Of a stretch of 9,445 bases of DNA, positions 1 through 6,670 are shown piece after piece (within the stretch, counting starts at the first letter, position 1; every line of letters starts with the position of its first letter). Under the pieces are notes generated by a model. The model did no database searches and was not told where the DNA came from. It worked only from the letters and a program-made list of their open reading frames with translations. Source of the stretch: DAOVRL01 sp964459805 (lineage in GTDB: Bacteria; Planctomycetota; Phycisphaerae; Sedimentisphaerales; Anaerobacaceae). Made by a program: the position numbers and the translations under genes. Location: contig CAYWOD010000136.1 in NCBI GenBank assembly GCA_964459805.1, positions 1 through 9,445 of the forward strand, read 5' to 3'.

Positions 1-306
1 CGGCTTGTCGGCTGCGTACTTGGCTTCCCGGTGTTTTCGCGCAGAATCCCTGCGAATCACGTCGATGGCCTTGCGTGTGGCCACCCTGTGCAGCCAGGTG
101 GGCACCGAGCCGGTAATGGTAGCGGCATTGTGCAACAACTGGAGAAACGTCTCCTGCACCGCATCCGCGGCCCTGTCTCTATCGGCCAGAACCCGCAGGC
201 ACGCAGCATACACCAGCCCCGCATGCCGTCGTACAATCTCTGAAAACGCCTCGGCATCGCCGGTGGCGGCAAACCGCCGTAACAAAATGTTTTCGCTTTC
301 CAACAT
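1..306 (-). CDS. ECF-family RNA polymerase sigma factor, N-terminal part (runs off the left edge)
   Basis: This reading frame gives 102 codons from an ATG at 306 down to the window edge with no stop, so only the N-terminal half is present. Residues about 8-60 read as sigma-70 region 2. They include GDAEAFSEIVRRHAGLVY, then a helix ending DAVQETFLQL, which matches the core-RNAP and -10 binding segment (usual form DAEDLVQETFL.). Residues 68-86 (VPTWLHRVATRKAIDVIRR) match the end of region 2. Region 4 and any C-terminal extension lie outside the window. An AAGGAC Shine-Dalgarno-like sequence sits at 315-320, about eight bases before the ATG. As an ECF sigma it would direct RNA polymerase to a small regulon; no anti-sigma gene is visible here. 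The overlapping minus-strand frame at 57-332 is a shadow without family features. The family call is secure; the subgroup (planctomycete/acidobacterial style) is inferred. Confidence 0.85.
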   Translation of the reverse strand, partial: MLESENILLRRFAATGDAEAFSEIVRRHAGLVYAACLRVLADRDRAADAVQETFLQLLHNAATITGSVPTWLHRVATRKAIDVIRRDSARKHREAKYAADKP

Positions 307-323
307 CGTGCTATGTCCTTATC

Positions 324-353
324 ATTATACACCTTTCATTCGGTTACTCACAA
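324..353 (-). promoter_or_regulatory. Possible sigma-70-type promoter upstream of the ECF sigma gene
   Basis: On the minus strand a perfect TATAAT (324-329) lies 18 bases downstream of TTGTGA (348-353, 4 of 6 matches to the -35 consensus). The difficulty is position: a start about seven bases after the -10 would fall at about 317, inside the ribosome-binding sequence at 315-320. Transcripts from here would have an almost absent leader. It may be a chance match, or the mRNA may be near-leaderless. Confidence 0.3.
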
Positions 354-469
354 ATAAGTCGCTGCGAGCCCAGAGATTATTCAAGAAATTGCCGCCTGAC
401 GTGTTTTTACCTGTAAGCAACTGTCTCCTTGAGCCAAGAAAAAGCCGCTCAGGGGCGAAAAATGCGGAA

Positions 470-1567
470 TTATGGGTTTGAGGGTTCGTACCACTGCAGT
501 GCATTGTGGTACGTTCGCAGGGTGGCGGAGATCATTTTGCTGACGGAGTGATTTTCCCGTAGGTATTCCTGTGCGGCCTTGGCGATTTTGCGTGCGAGCT
601 CTCGTCTGTCGAGCAGGCGCTGGAGTGTCCTGATGATGCTAAGCTCATCGTTCGGGTCGAATACAACGGCCGTTTTATCTTCTATAATCAAGTCATCGAC
701 GCCGCCCCTGCAGGCAGCGACAGCGGCGCCAACGCTCATCGCCTCTAACAGAAAAGGGTTGAAGGCCGAGCTGACTACAGGCTGGATGAAGATGTCCCCG
801 GCGGCAAGAACCGAACGCCAGGGTCTCAATCTCGGAACAACAGTAACAGTCCGCAGCAGGTCAAGTGCGGCAAGCAATCTGCGCACCTGGCTCTCGGCCC
901 TGCCGCCGCCCATTACGAGCATCATAAACTCGTACCCATCGAGTATCATGTGTCTAACGGCGCTGAACAAATTCTCGAAGTCGTCGGCGTTATCCAACGG
1001 ATGAGCGAGCACTATGGTTGCAATGCGGGCCAGCTCGGAGAAACAAGCGCTGCCTTCGGCCACGAAAGTGCCGATATTGATCTGCTCAATTCGATCGGCA
1101 AAGTGGGGATAGATTTTGGCAATATTAGCTGCGATGCTCGGGGCCGGCACAATTATTTTGGCACAATGCCTCGCCGAAACAGAAGACAATCCCCATCGCC
1201 TCTGCAGCGAGTTTACCGTCAGGACATAAGGCAGGTCCATTCGGTGCGCCAACCGCTTTGCGAGAGATGCCTTGCCTTCGCACAGACAGTGCAACACGGT
1301 CGGCTTGAACTCGACGAGCCGTTCGGCAAGAGCCCTCCTGCCAAGACGCTCGGCCAGCGGCAGGTCGATGGGCGGGTGCCTGATAACATCCGCCGCACCG
1401 AGGGTCATAGAGCCGATATCACAACCCGGCGGACATACCAGCGCCACCGGTATCGACTCGTCCGCCAGCCCGACCAGAAGACGTTCGAGCGACAGTGGGT
1501 ACTCGCTTACGCTGCGCTGCGAAACGATCAGGCCGACCCGAAGCGATTGTCTATCGGCATTCTTCAA
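470..1567 (-). CDS. Glycosyltransferase, GT4-like (GT-B fold), with degenerate donor site
   Basis: The frame encodes 365 residues from a TTG at 1567. An in-frame stop lies a few codons upstream and an AGGGG ribosome-binding sequence precedes the TTG, so no longer start is available. The N-terminal half has a Rossmann-like opening (RVGLIVSQRSV, about 10-20) and the acceptor-domain pattern PTVLHCLCEGKASLAKRLAH (about 89-108). The C-terminal half has the GT4 donor-domain pattern: LVMGGGRAESQVRRL (about 217-231), AAGDIFIQP (255-263), LLEAMSVGAAVAACRGG (273-289) and an end resembling other GT4 proteins. Two features are unusual. The first glutamate of the E-x7-E motif is replaced by Ser267 while Glu275 is kept. 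The segment that normally carries the donor-phosphate Arg and Lys reads VLAHPLDNADDF (about 186-197), lacking both. It may use an atypical donor, or be a non-catalytic relative. It is likely cytoplasmic, with no signal peptide or membrane span. Substrate unknown; a surface-glycan role is only a guess. Confidence 0.8.
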   Translation of the reverse strand: MKNADRQSLRVGLIVSQRSVSEYPLSLERLLVGLADESIPVALVCPPGCDIGSMTLGAADVIRHPPIDLPLAERLGRRALAERLVEFKPTVLHCLCEGKASLAKRLAHRMDLPYVLTVNSLQRRWGLSSVSARHCAKIIVPAPSIAANIAKIYPHFADRIEQINIGTFVAEGSACFSELARIATIVLAHPLDNADDFENLFSAVRHMILDGYEFMMLVMGGGRAESQVRRLLAALDLLRTVTVVPRLRPWRSVLAAGDIFIQPVVSSAFNPFLLEAMSVGAAVAACRGGVDDLIIEDKTAVVFDPNDELSIIRTLQRLLDRRELARKIAKAAQEYLRENHSVSKMISATLRTYHNALQWYEPSNP

Positions 1568-1632
1568 CGTCGAATCCCCTACTCACAGTCCTTCAATAAG
1601 ACACTTATGCTCAGGATCCACGCGCAACGCGA

Positions 1633-1660
1633 ATCATACTACCGCAAAAACGCGCCTCAA
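1633..1660 (-). promoter_or_regulatory. Candidate promoter for the glycosyltransferase
   Basis: On the minus strand TTGAGG (1655-1660) and TATGAT (1633-1638, 5 of 6) are separated by 16 bases. A transcript would start near 1626 and leave a leader of about 60 bases before the TTG start. The match is moderate and found by eye. Confidence 0.35.
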
Positions 1661-1841
1661 GCCACCGCAAAATCAAAAACCACAAATATCAACCCCGTGG
1701 ACAATGGAGCAATACGAGCATCAGAGACAGAAAGCACAACAGCTCTTGTGTTTATTAAGGGCGAACCTGCGCCTGAGATTTGTATCCTCGCCGCAACGCT
1801 GCCTGGTTTCCTATATGGTCCTAATTGAACAGCAATTGCGC

Positions 1842-1869
1842 TTGCAACAATTTGAGCTTCAGATATACT
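1842..1869 (+). promoter_or_regulatory. Candidate promoter for the trehalose operon
   Basis: TTGCAA (1842-1847, 4 of 6) and TATACT (1864-1869, 5 of 6) are separated by 16 bases. Transcription would start near 1876, giving a leader of about 118 bases before the GTG at 1994. No operator is recognisable, so how osmotic or stress signals act on it cannot be read from the sequence. Confidence 0.35.
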
Positions 1870-1993
1870 TGAGTGAGGATTATGGCTGTCTTTGTAGAAA
1901 AAACCAAAGATTTCACTGCAAACTACACTATTCCTGCGTTTTCCGTTTTGTTTCGGTTCCGCTGTATGATGGACTTCAACCGCGAGGCAGATT

Positions 1994-4177
1994 GTGCGAC
2001 GATTACTTGTTGTTGCAAACAGGTTACCGCTTAATACGACAAGGAGAGCGGGAGAGTTGCATTTTCGCCCGAGTCCGGGCGGGCTTGCCGTCGGGTTGTC
2101 TTCACTGCCCGAATCCTGCGAACGGCTCTGGATAGGATGGCCGGGAATAACGAGCGAGAAGCTAAGTTCCGAGGACAAGGAGCAAATCAAGGAAAAATTG
2201 GCCACAGAGAACTGCCATACCATATTTCTCTCCAGAAGGCAAATTGAGCGGCACTACCAAGGATTCTGCAATAAGACGATTTGGCCCCTCTTTCACTACT
2301 TCCCAATGCGTACTGTGTATGAAAAGCGCTTCTGGGACACATACGAGGAGGTGAATCAAGCTTTTTGCGACGAGGTAGTTGAGATTGCCAAACCTGACGA
2401 TTGTATCTGGGTGCACGATTATCAATTGATGTTACTTCCACAACTTCTCCGGGAAAGACTTCCTGACTCAGAAATTGGCTTTTTCCTGCACATACCGTGG
2501 CCGTCTTTTGAGTTGTTCCGTCTTTTGCCCTGGCGTGAGGAAATCCTCAACGGCTTGTTGGGGGCCGATTTGATAGGGTTTCATACCTACGATTATGTTC
2601 GGCACTTTCTCAGCAGTGTGTGTAGAATTGCCGGTCTTGAACATGCCCTGGGCAACATCAACATCGATAATCGTGTCATTAAGGTCGATGCGTTTCCTAT
2701 GGGAATCGATTATGAGAAGTACTCCTTTGCCATCGATGAGACGGAAGTTCAAAAGGAAGCAAACAAAATACTCAAGAAAATCGGAGAACGCAAGATTATT
2801 ATATCTATAGACAGGCTGGACTACAGTAAGGGTATTATCCAGCGATTAGAGGCCTTCGACCTATTCTTGTCCGAGAATCCGCAATATAAAGGGAAGGTCA
2901 CTCTGATTATGGTAACTGTCCCGACACGCACGGGTGTCGAGGATTATAAGCTGTTGAGAAACCGACTGGAACAGTTAGTCGGAAGAGTTAACGGTGAGTA
3001 TGGAACGATGGGCTATATACCTGTCTGGTACCTCTATCGATCTGTTCCTTTCAACACTCTCGCAGCGCTGTACAACATCGCCGATGTCGCCTTAGTTACT
3101 CCTCTGCGAGATGGGATGAACCTAATAGCAAAGGAGTTCATAGCAGCGAAGACCGACGCCCAAGGTGTGTTGATCATAAGCGAGGTGACCGGTGCGGCAC
3201 GTGAGCTGGGGGAGGCCCTTATAGTCAATTCCTGCGATAAGCCGGCAATCGTACAGGCCATCAAGGAGGCCCTCGAGATGCCACTTGGGGAGCAGGTCGA
3301 GCGAAACAGGGTTATGCAGGATAGACTTCGCCGCTATAACGTTTCGCGATGGGGCGGGGATTTCTTGGACGCCCTATGCAACATCAAGAAAACTCAGCAG
3401 GAGCTCTCTGTGCGCAAACTGTCGGAATCTACAAGGCAGAAGTTGGTCCGCGACTATGCAAAAAGCCGTAAACGATTGTTCCTGCTCGATTATGACGGCA
3501 CCCTCGTAGGTTTCAAAGGCAAGCCTGGGCAGGCTGGGCCGGACGAGGAAATCATGGGGCTACTACGGAGCCTCTCGAACGATCCCAGGAACAGCGTGGT
3601 AATCATAAGTGGGCGAGGCAAGGCTGCGTTACAGGAATGGTTCGGCAATCTCGATACGCCATTGGTTGCTGAGCACGGAGCCTGGATTAGGAGAAGAGGT
3701 GAAAAGTGGCGATGTACACAGCCCTCTGAAGCTAAGTGGAAGGATACGATTAGACCTATACTGGAGCTCTATTCGGATCGAACCCCGGGTTCTATGGTTG
3801 AAGAGAAGAACTTCTCGTTGGTCTGGCATTACCGCAGAGCGGACCCTGAGCTTGCCTACGTTAGAGCGCAGGAATTGAGGGGCGCTCTTTTGAACCTGAC
3901 GGAAAATCTGGATATCGGCGTGTTTGAAGGCAGCAAGATGCTTGAAATCAAAAGCCTGGGTGTGAACAAAGGCCGGGCTGCGGAACTCTGGATGGCAGAG
4001 CAAAAATGGGACCTCGTGCTGGCGGCAGGTGATGACTATACAGACGAAGAGATGTTCAGCGTCCTCCCAGATAACGCCTATTCCATAAAGGTTGGATTCG
4101 GTGCTTCAAGGGCCCGATTCAGCGTCGATAGCGCAAAAGAAATTAGATTATTGCTCAGAGAATTAACAGGAGATTAG
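1994..4177 (+). CDS. otsAB: Bifunctional trehalose-6-phosphate synthase/phosphatase (TPS-TPP fusion)
   Basis: The protein has 727 residues and two fused cytoplasmic enzymes that make trehalose from UDP-glucose and glucose-6-phosphate. The TPS half (GT20, about 1-465) shows VVANRLP (6-12), GGLAVGL, WIGWPG, WVHDYQLMLLP (H141, D142), FLHIPWPS, and DRLDYSKG with R274 and K279 at the spacing of the donor-binding pair in E. coli OtsA. It then has PLRDGMNL and KEF near the domain end. The TPP half (HAD phosphatase, about 490-727) shows LLDYDGTL with the nucleophile Asp499 and Asp501, IISGRG, AEHGAW, EIKSLGVNKG, and GDDYTDEEMF (679-688) with the metal-binding acids. All key motifs look intact, so both activities are expected. 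The start is a GTG six bases after GAGG (1984-1987); translation begins exactly at the conserved strand that opens TPS proteins. The stop is one base from the next gene, which is another trehalose enzyme, so they form an operon. Confidence 0.95.
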   Translation: MRRLLVVANRLPLNTTRRAGELHFRPSPGGLAVGLSSLPESCERLWIGWPGITSEKLSSEDKEQIKEKLATENCHTIFLSRRQIERHYQGFCNKTIWPLFHYFPMRTVYEKRFWDTYEEVNQAFCDEVVEIAKPDDCIWVHDYQLMLLPQLLRERLPDSEIGFFLHIPWPSFELFRLLPWREEILNGLLGADLIGFHTYDYVRHFLSSVCRIAGLEHALGNINIDNRVIKVDAFPMGIDYEKYSFAIDETEVQKEANKILKKIGERKIIISIDRLDYSKGIIQRLEAFDLFLSENPQYKGKVTLIMVTVPTRTGVEDYKLLRNRLEQLVGRVNGEYGTMGYIPVWYLYRSVPFNTLAALYNIADVALVTPLRDGMNLIAKEFIAAKTDAQGVLIISEVTGAARELGEALIVNSCDKPAIVQAIKEALEMPLGEQVERNRVMQDRLRRYNVSRWGGDFLDALCNIKKTQQELSVRKLSESTRQKLVRDYAKSRKRLFLLDYDGTLVGFKGKPGQAGPDEEIMGLLRSLSNDPRNSVVIISGRGKAALQEWFGNLDTPLVAEHGAWIRRRGEKWRCTQPSEAKWKDTIRPILELYSDRTPGSMVEEKNFSLVWHYRRADPELAYVRAQELRGALLNLTENLDIGVFEGSKMLEIKSLGVNKGRAAELWMAEQKWDLVLAAGDDYTDEEMFSVLPDNAYSIKVGFGASRARFSVDSAKEIRLLLRELTGD

Positions 4178-4178
4178 T

Positions 4179-5390
4179 ATGATACGCCTTGAAGACTTTC
4201 GTCACATAGTACCAGATACAACATTGGCAGAGATTTATGCCAGAGCGAAGGGGCTCTACGGTAAACACGTGGTTCACGTCAATGCCACCTACCAGGGCGG
4301 GGGAGTCGCGGAGATTCTCTATTCCCTTGTGTTGCTGATGAATGACGTGGGCATAGACGCCGGCTGGAGAATACTGCACGGAAGTCAGGAGTTCTTTGAG
4401 ATCACGAAAAGTTTTCACAACGCCCTTCAGGGCGCAAAGTTGAATCTGTCTGAAAGAAAGAAGCGCGTATACGTTCAAGTTAACGACAACTTCTCAAAGT
4501 TCACACACTTTCAGCATGACTGTGTAATTGTCCATGACCCTCAGCCGCTTTCTCTGATAAGAGCTTACAGAAAGCACCAACCGTGGATATGGAGATGCCA
4601 TATAGACCTGACCAATCCACACGAAGAACTGTGGGATTTCCTCAAAGGATTCCTGCTAAAGTACGATCAAGTCGTCGTGTCAAGCGAGAATTACTTCAAA
4701 AAAGACTTGCCGGTTAACCAGCGTCTCATGTTTCCAGCGATCAATCCACTTAGTCAGAAGAACAGGGATGTCCCCGAAAAGACGATGCTTGAGCATGTAA
4801 CCAAAGTGGGCATTCCAACGGACAAACCTATAATCACCCAAGTGTCCAGGCTTGACCCGTGGAAGGATCCTGAAGGCGTTATAGATGTATTCAAATTGGT
4901 AAAAGAGAAGGTCGATTGTAGGCTGGTCTTTTGCTACAATGTGGCCAGCGACGACCCTGAGGGGCTCCGCATGTACAGAAAGGTCCAGCGTAAAGCAAAC
5001 AAACTCATGAATACTGGAGACATCATTTTCGTCGTGGGAAACAATGAGACATTGGTTAATTCCATTCAGAGGTTCTCCAACGTGATAATACAGAAGTCCA
5101 TAAGAGAGGGCTTCTGCCTCTGTGTGACCGAGGCCTTGTGGAAAGGCACGCCGGTTGTCGCCTCGAATGTAGGCGGGATACCCTCCCAGATTGATGACGG
5201 GCAGAGTGGGTTTTTGGTTGAGCCTCACGATACGGAAGGCTTTGCAGAGCGCATCATCCACGTGCTCAAGAACCCTGATGAGGCCAAAGCCCTCGGAGAA
5301 AAAGCAAAAGAGACAGTCAGGCAGAAGTTTTTGATAACGCGGTTGCTCTCAGATTATCTGGACATGCTCAATTCGATAATGAGCGGGTAA
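4179..5390 (+). CDS. treT: Trehalose synthase, TreT-type GT4 glycosyltransferase
   Basis: At 403 residues this is the usual length for TreT, which joins NDP-glucose (ADP- or UDP-glucose) to glucose to give trehalose in one reversible step. The N-terminus has the TreT pattern HVNATYQGGGVAEIL (33-47) followed by FFEITKSFHNALQG (about 72-85), which separates it from generic GT4 enzymes. The donor domain has SRLDPWKDP with R224 and K229, then REGFCLCVTEALWKGTPVV with the E-x7-E pair E310 and E318, then NVGGIP. The protein appears catalytically complete. AGGAGA at 4168-4173 lies five bases before the ATG, inside the end of the upstream gene, and only one base separates the genes, so translational coupling is likely. 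Arginine codons are unusual for the window: 13 of 21 are AGA or AGG by hand count, against 4 of 15 in ftsY. A GT4 trehalose phosphorylase is the main alternative, but those are usually much longer. Confidence 0.9.
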   Translation: MIRLEDFRHIVPDTTLAEIYARAKGLYGKHVVHVNATYQGGGVAEILYSLVLLMNDVGIDAGWRILHGSQEFFEITKSFHNALQGAKLNLSERKKRVYVQVNDNFSKFTHFQHDCVIVHDPQPLSLIRAYRKHQPWIWRCHIDLTNPHEELWDFLKGFLLKYDQVVVSSENYFKKDLPVNQRLMFPAINPLSQKNRDVPEKTMLEHVTKVGIPTDKPIITQVSRLDPWKDPEGVIDVFKLVKEKVDCRLVFCYNVASDDPEGLRMYRKVQRKANKLMNTGDIIFVVGNNETLVNSIQRFSNVIIQKSIREGFCLCVTEALWKGTPVVASNVGGIPSQIDDGQSGFLVEPHDTEGFAERIIHVLKNPDEAKALGEKAKETVRQKFLITRLLSDYLDMLNSIMSG

Positions 5391-5397
5391 ATCTGGT

Positions 5398-5418
5398 CTG
5401 CAAGACTATGCAGTTTTT
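5398..5418 (+). terminator. Weak terminator-like hairpin after treT
   Basis: CTGCA (5398-5402) and TGCAG (5409-5413) form a perfect five-base stem with a six-base loop, followed at once by five T (5414-5418). The T-run is also half of a ten-base palindrome TTTTCGAAAA (5415-5424). The stem is short, so it may only attenuate read-through to the MscS gene. Confidence 0.35.
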
Positions 5419-5511
5419 CGAAAACACCAAAATTTGTCGTAATTCATATTCCCAGGCGTTGCTGAGACTGCATTGCTGTGTCTTTGGCCAGGGAGATTCG
5501 AGAGGGACAAA

Positions 5512-6615
5512 ATGTTAGCAGGCATATGGGACTTGGAGCCATTGATCTGGTTGTATGGGACAGCGCTGCTTGTTGGAGTAGCTGGCCACTGTGTGGTGTT
5601 CCGGATAATCCTCCGCTTGACCAAACGTACAACAGTGACTTTCGACAACGCACTCGTGAACCACTGCTACAGGCCGTTACAGTGGATAGTCATTTTGCTC
5701 ATCGTGCGTTTGGTTGGGAAACTCCCTAATGTGAAATCGCACATACCTGAGGCGGCTGAACATGCGATTGCCTTGCTCTTGATTGCTCTTGTTGCCTGGC
5801 TCCTGATTAGAATGACCTACGTCTTAGAAGAGTACGTGGTCAGCCGTTTCGATCTAGACGTGAGAGACAACCTGAGAGCACGCAAGATCCACACGCAATT
5901 CAGAGTTCTCAAACGAATAGTAATTGCAGTGGTGGGCGTGATAGCGTTTGGGACTATGCTTATGACGTTCGATCAGGTCCGGCAACTTGGGACAACCATC
6001 TTGGCCTCCGCTGGTGTAGTCGGCATAGTCGTCGGGATGGCTGCTCAGCGAACTATAGCAACGTTCATTGCCGGCCTTCAGATAGCCATTACCCAGCCAA
6101 TCCGAGTTGATGACGTCGTAATAGTCGAAAACGAGTGGGGGCGCATCGAAGAGATAACCCTGACCTACGTCGTTGTTAAAATCTGGGATCTTAGACGTCT
6201 AATCGTGCCGATAACGTACTTTATCGAAAGCCCCTTTCAGAACTGGACACGAACCTCCGCCGACATACTTGGCACCGTATTTGTGTACGCCGACTACACC
6301 ATGCCTATCAACGCGGTCAGGGAGGAGCTTCATAACATCCTCAAGAAATCAGACCACTGGGACGGCAAAGTCTGCGTGTTGCAGGTGACGAATGCTTCAG
6401 ACAATACGATGGAGCTGCGGGCTCTTATGAGCGCCGTGGACGCCTCAGCGGCCTGGACTCTGCGCTGTGAAGTAAGAGAGAAACTGATTGAGTTCATCAA
6501 GAGGGAATACCCACAGGCGCTACCAAGGGTGAGAGCTGAACTGCACCAACTGGAAGACAACTCCGATTCTAACGAAAACAGCAAACATGGTGGTGAGAAA
6601 TACAAAAAGCACTGA
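5512..6615 (+). CDS. MscS-family mechanosensitive ion channel
   Basis: The protein has 367 residues from an ATG preceded by GAGGG (5502-5506) at five bases. A TTG at 5473 would add 13 residues but has no ribosome-binding sequence. It is an inner-membrane channel that opens under membrane tension to release solutes on hypo-osmotic shock. Hydrophobic spans lie at about 10-34, 54-69, 84-106 and 134-152. The pore helix follows at about 162-193, with small-residue packing typical of MscS (ASAGVVGIVVGMAAQ). The beta domain follows: QPIRVDDVVIVENEWGRIEEI, about 195-215. The usual VIPN segment is replaced by LIVPITYFIESPFQNWTR (230-247), the form of an MscS subgroup with five rather than three transmembrane helices. 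A soluble alpha/beta domain and a hydrophilic Asn/Ser/Lys-rich tail (about 348-367) close it. It lies 121 bases after treT on the same strand, which suggests a joint role in osmoadaptation. The ion or solute specificity cannot be read. Confidence 0.93.
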   Translation: MLAGIWDLEPLIWLYGTALLVGVAGHCVVFRIILRLTKRTTVTFDNALVNHCYRPLQWIVILLIVRLVGKLPNVKSHIPEAAEHAIALLLIALVAWLLIRMTYVLEEYVVSRFDLDVRDNLRARKIHTQFRVLKRIVIAVVGVIAFGTMLMTFDQVRQLGTTILASAGVVGIVVGMAAQRTIATFIAGLQIAITQPIRVDDVVIVENEWGRIEEITLTYVVVKIWDLRRLIVPITYFIESPFQNWTRTSADILGTVFVYADYTMPINAVREELHNILKKSDHWDGKVCVLQVTNASDNTMELRALMSAVDASAAWTLRCEVREKLIEFIKREYPQALPRVRAELHQLEDNSDSNENSKHGGEKYKKH

Positions 6616-6670
6616 TTTGCCCATAATGACGAAAAGAAACTCTGAACAAGATAAGATTCACTGTTGAGCA

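Larger units (their letters stand above)
1568..1993. other. Divergent intergenic region between the glycosyltransferase and trehalose genes
   Basis: These 426 bases separate two divergent genes. I see no convincing protein gene. Long frames crossing it on both strands (1272-2135 plus, 1657-2223 minus) give low-complexity translations with no family pattern, and they overlap real genes antisense. The region holds one promoter candidate for each direction (1633-1660 minus, 1842-1869 plus). It also holds a short frame at 1882-2034, discussed and rejected separately. No tRNA, riboswitch or strong terminator is apparent. Confidence 0.6.

Noticed and set aside
431..469. Possible terminator after the glycosyltransferase on the minus strand (CCGC...GCGG followed by five T).
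   Set aside because: The stem is only four base pairs with a 15-base loop, too weak to call.
1882..2034. A 50-codon plus-strand frame starting ATG in the trehalose-operon leader and overlapping the TPS start by 41 bases, considered as a leader peptide.
   Set aside because: The possible ribosome-binding sequence AGGA is only two bases from the ATG. The translation shows no leader-peptide logic, and its end is simply the TPS coding region read in another frame (Cys-rich run).
950..2135. Long plus-strand frames (950-1828 and 1272-2135) opposite the glycosyltransferase.
   Set aside because: They are antisense to a gene with clear family motifs. Their translations are Arg/Gln-rich without recognisable patterns, as expected for shadows of moderately GC-rich coding DNA.
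1657..2223. A 188-residue minus-strand frame spanning the divergent gap and the start of the TPS gene.
   Set aside because: It runs antisense through the conserved TPS N-terminus, has no family pattern, and no good ribosome-binding site was seen.
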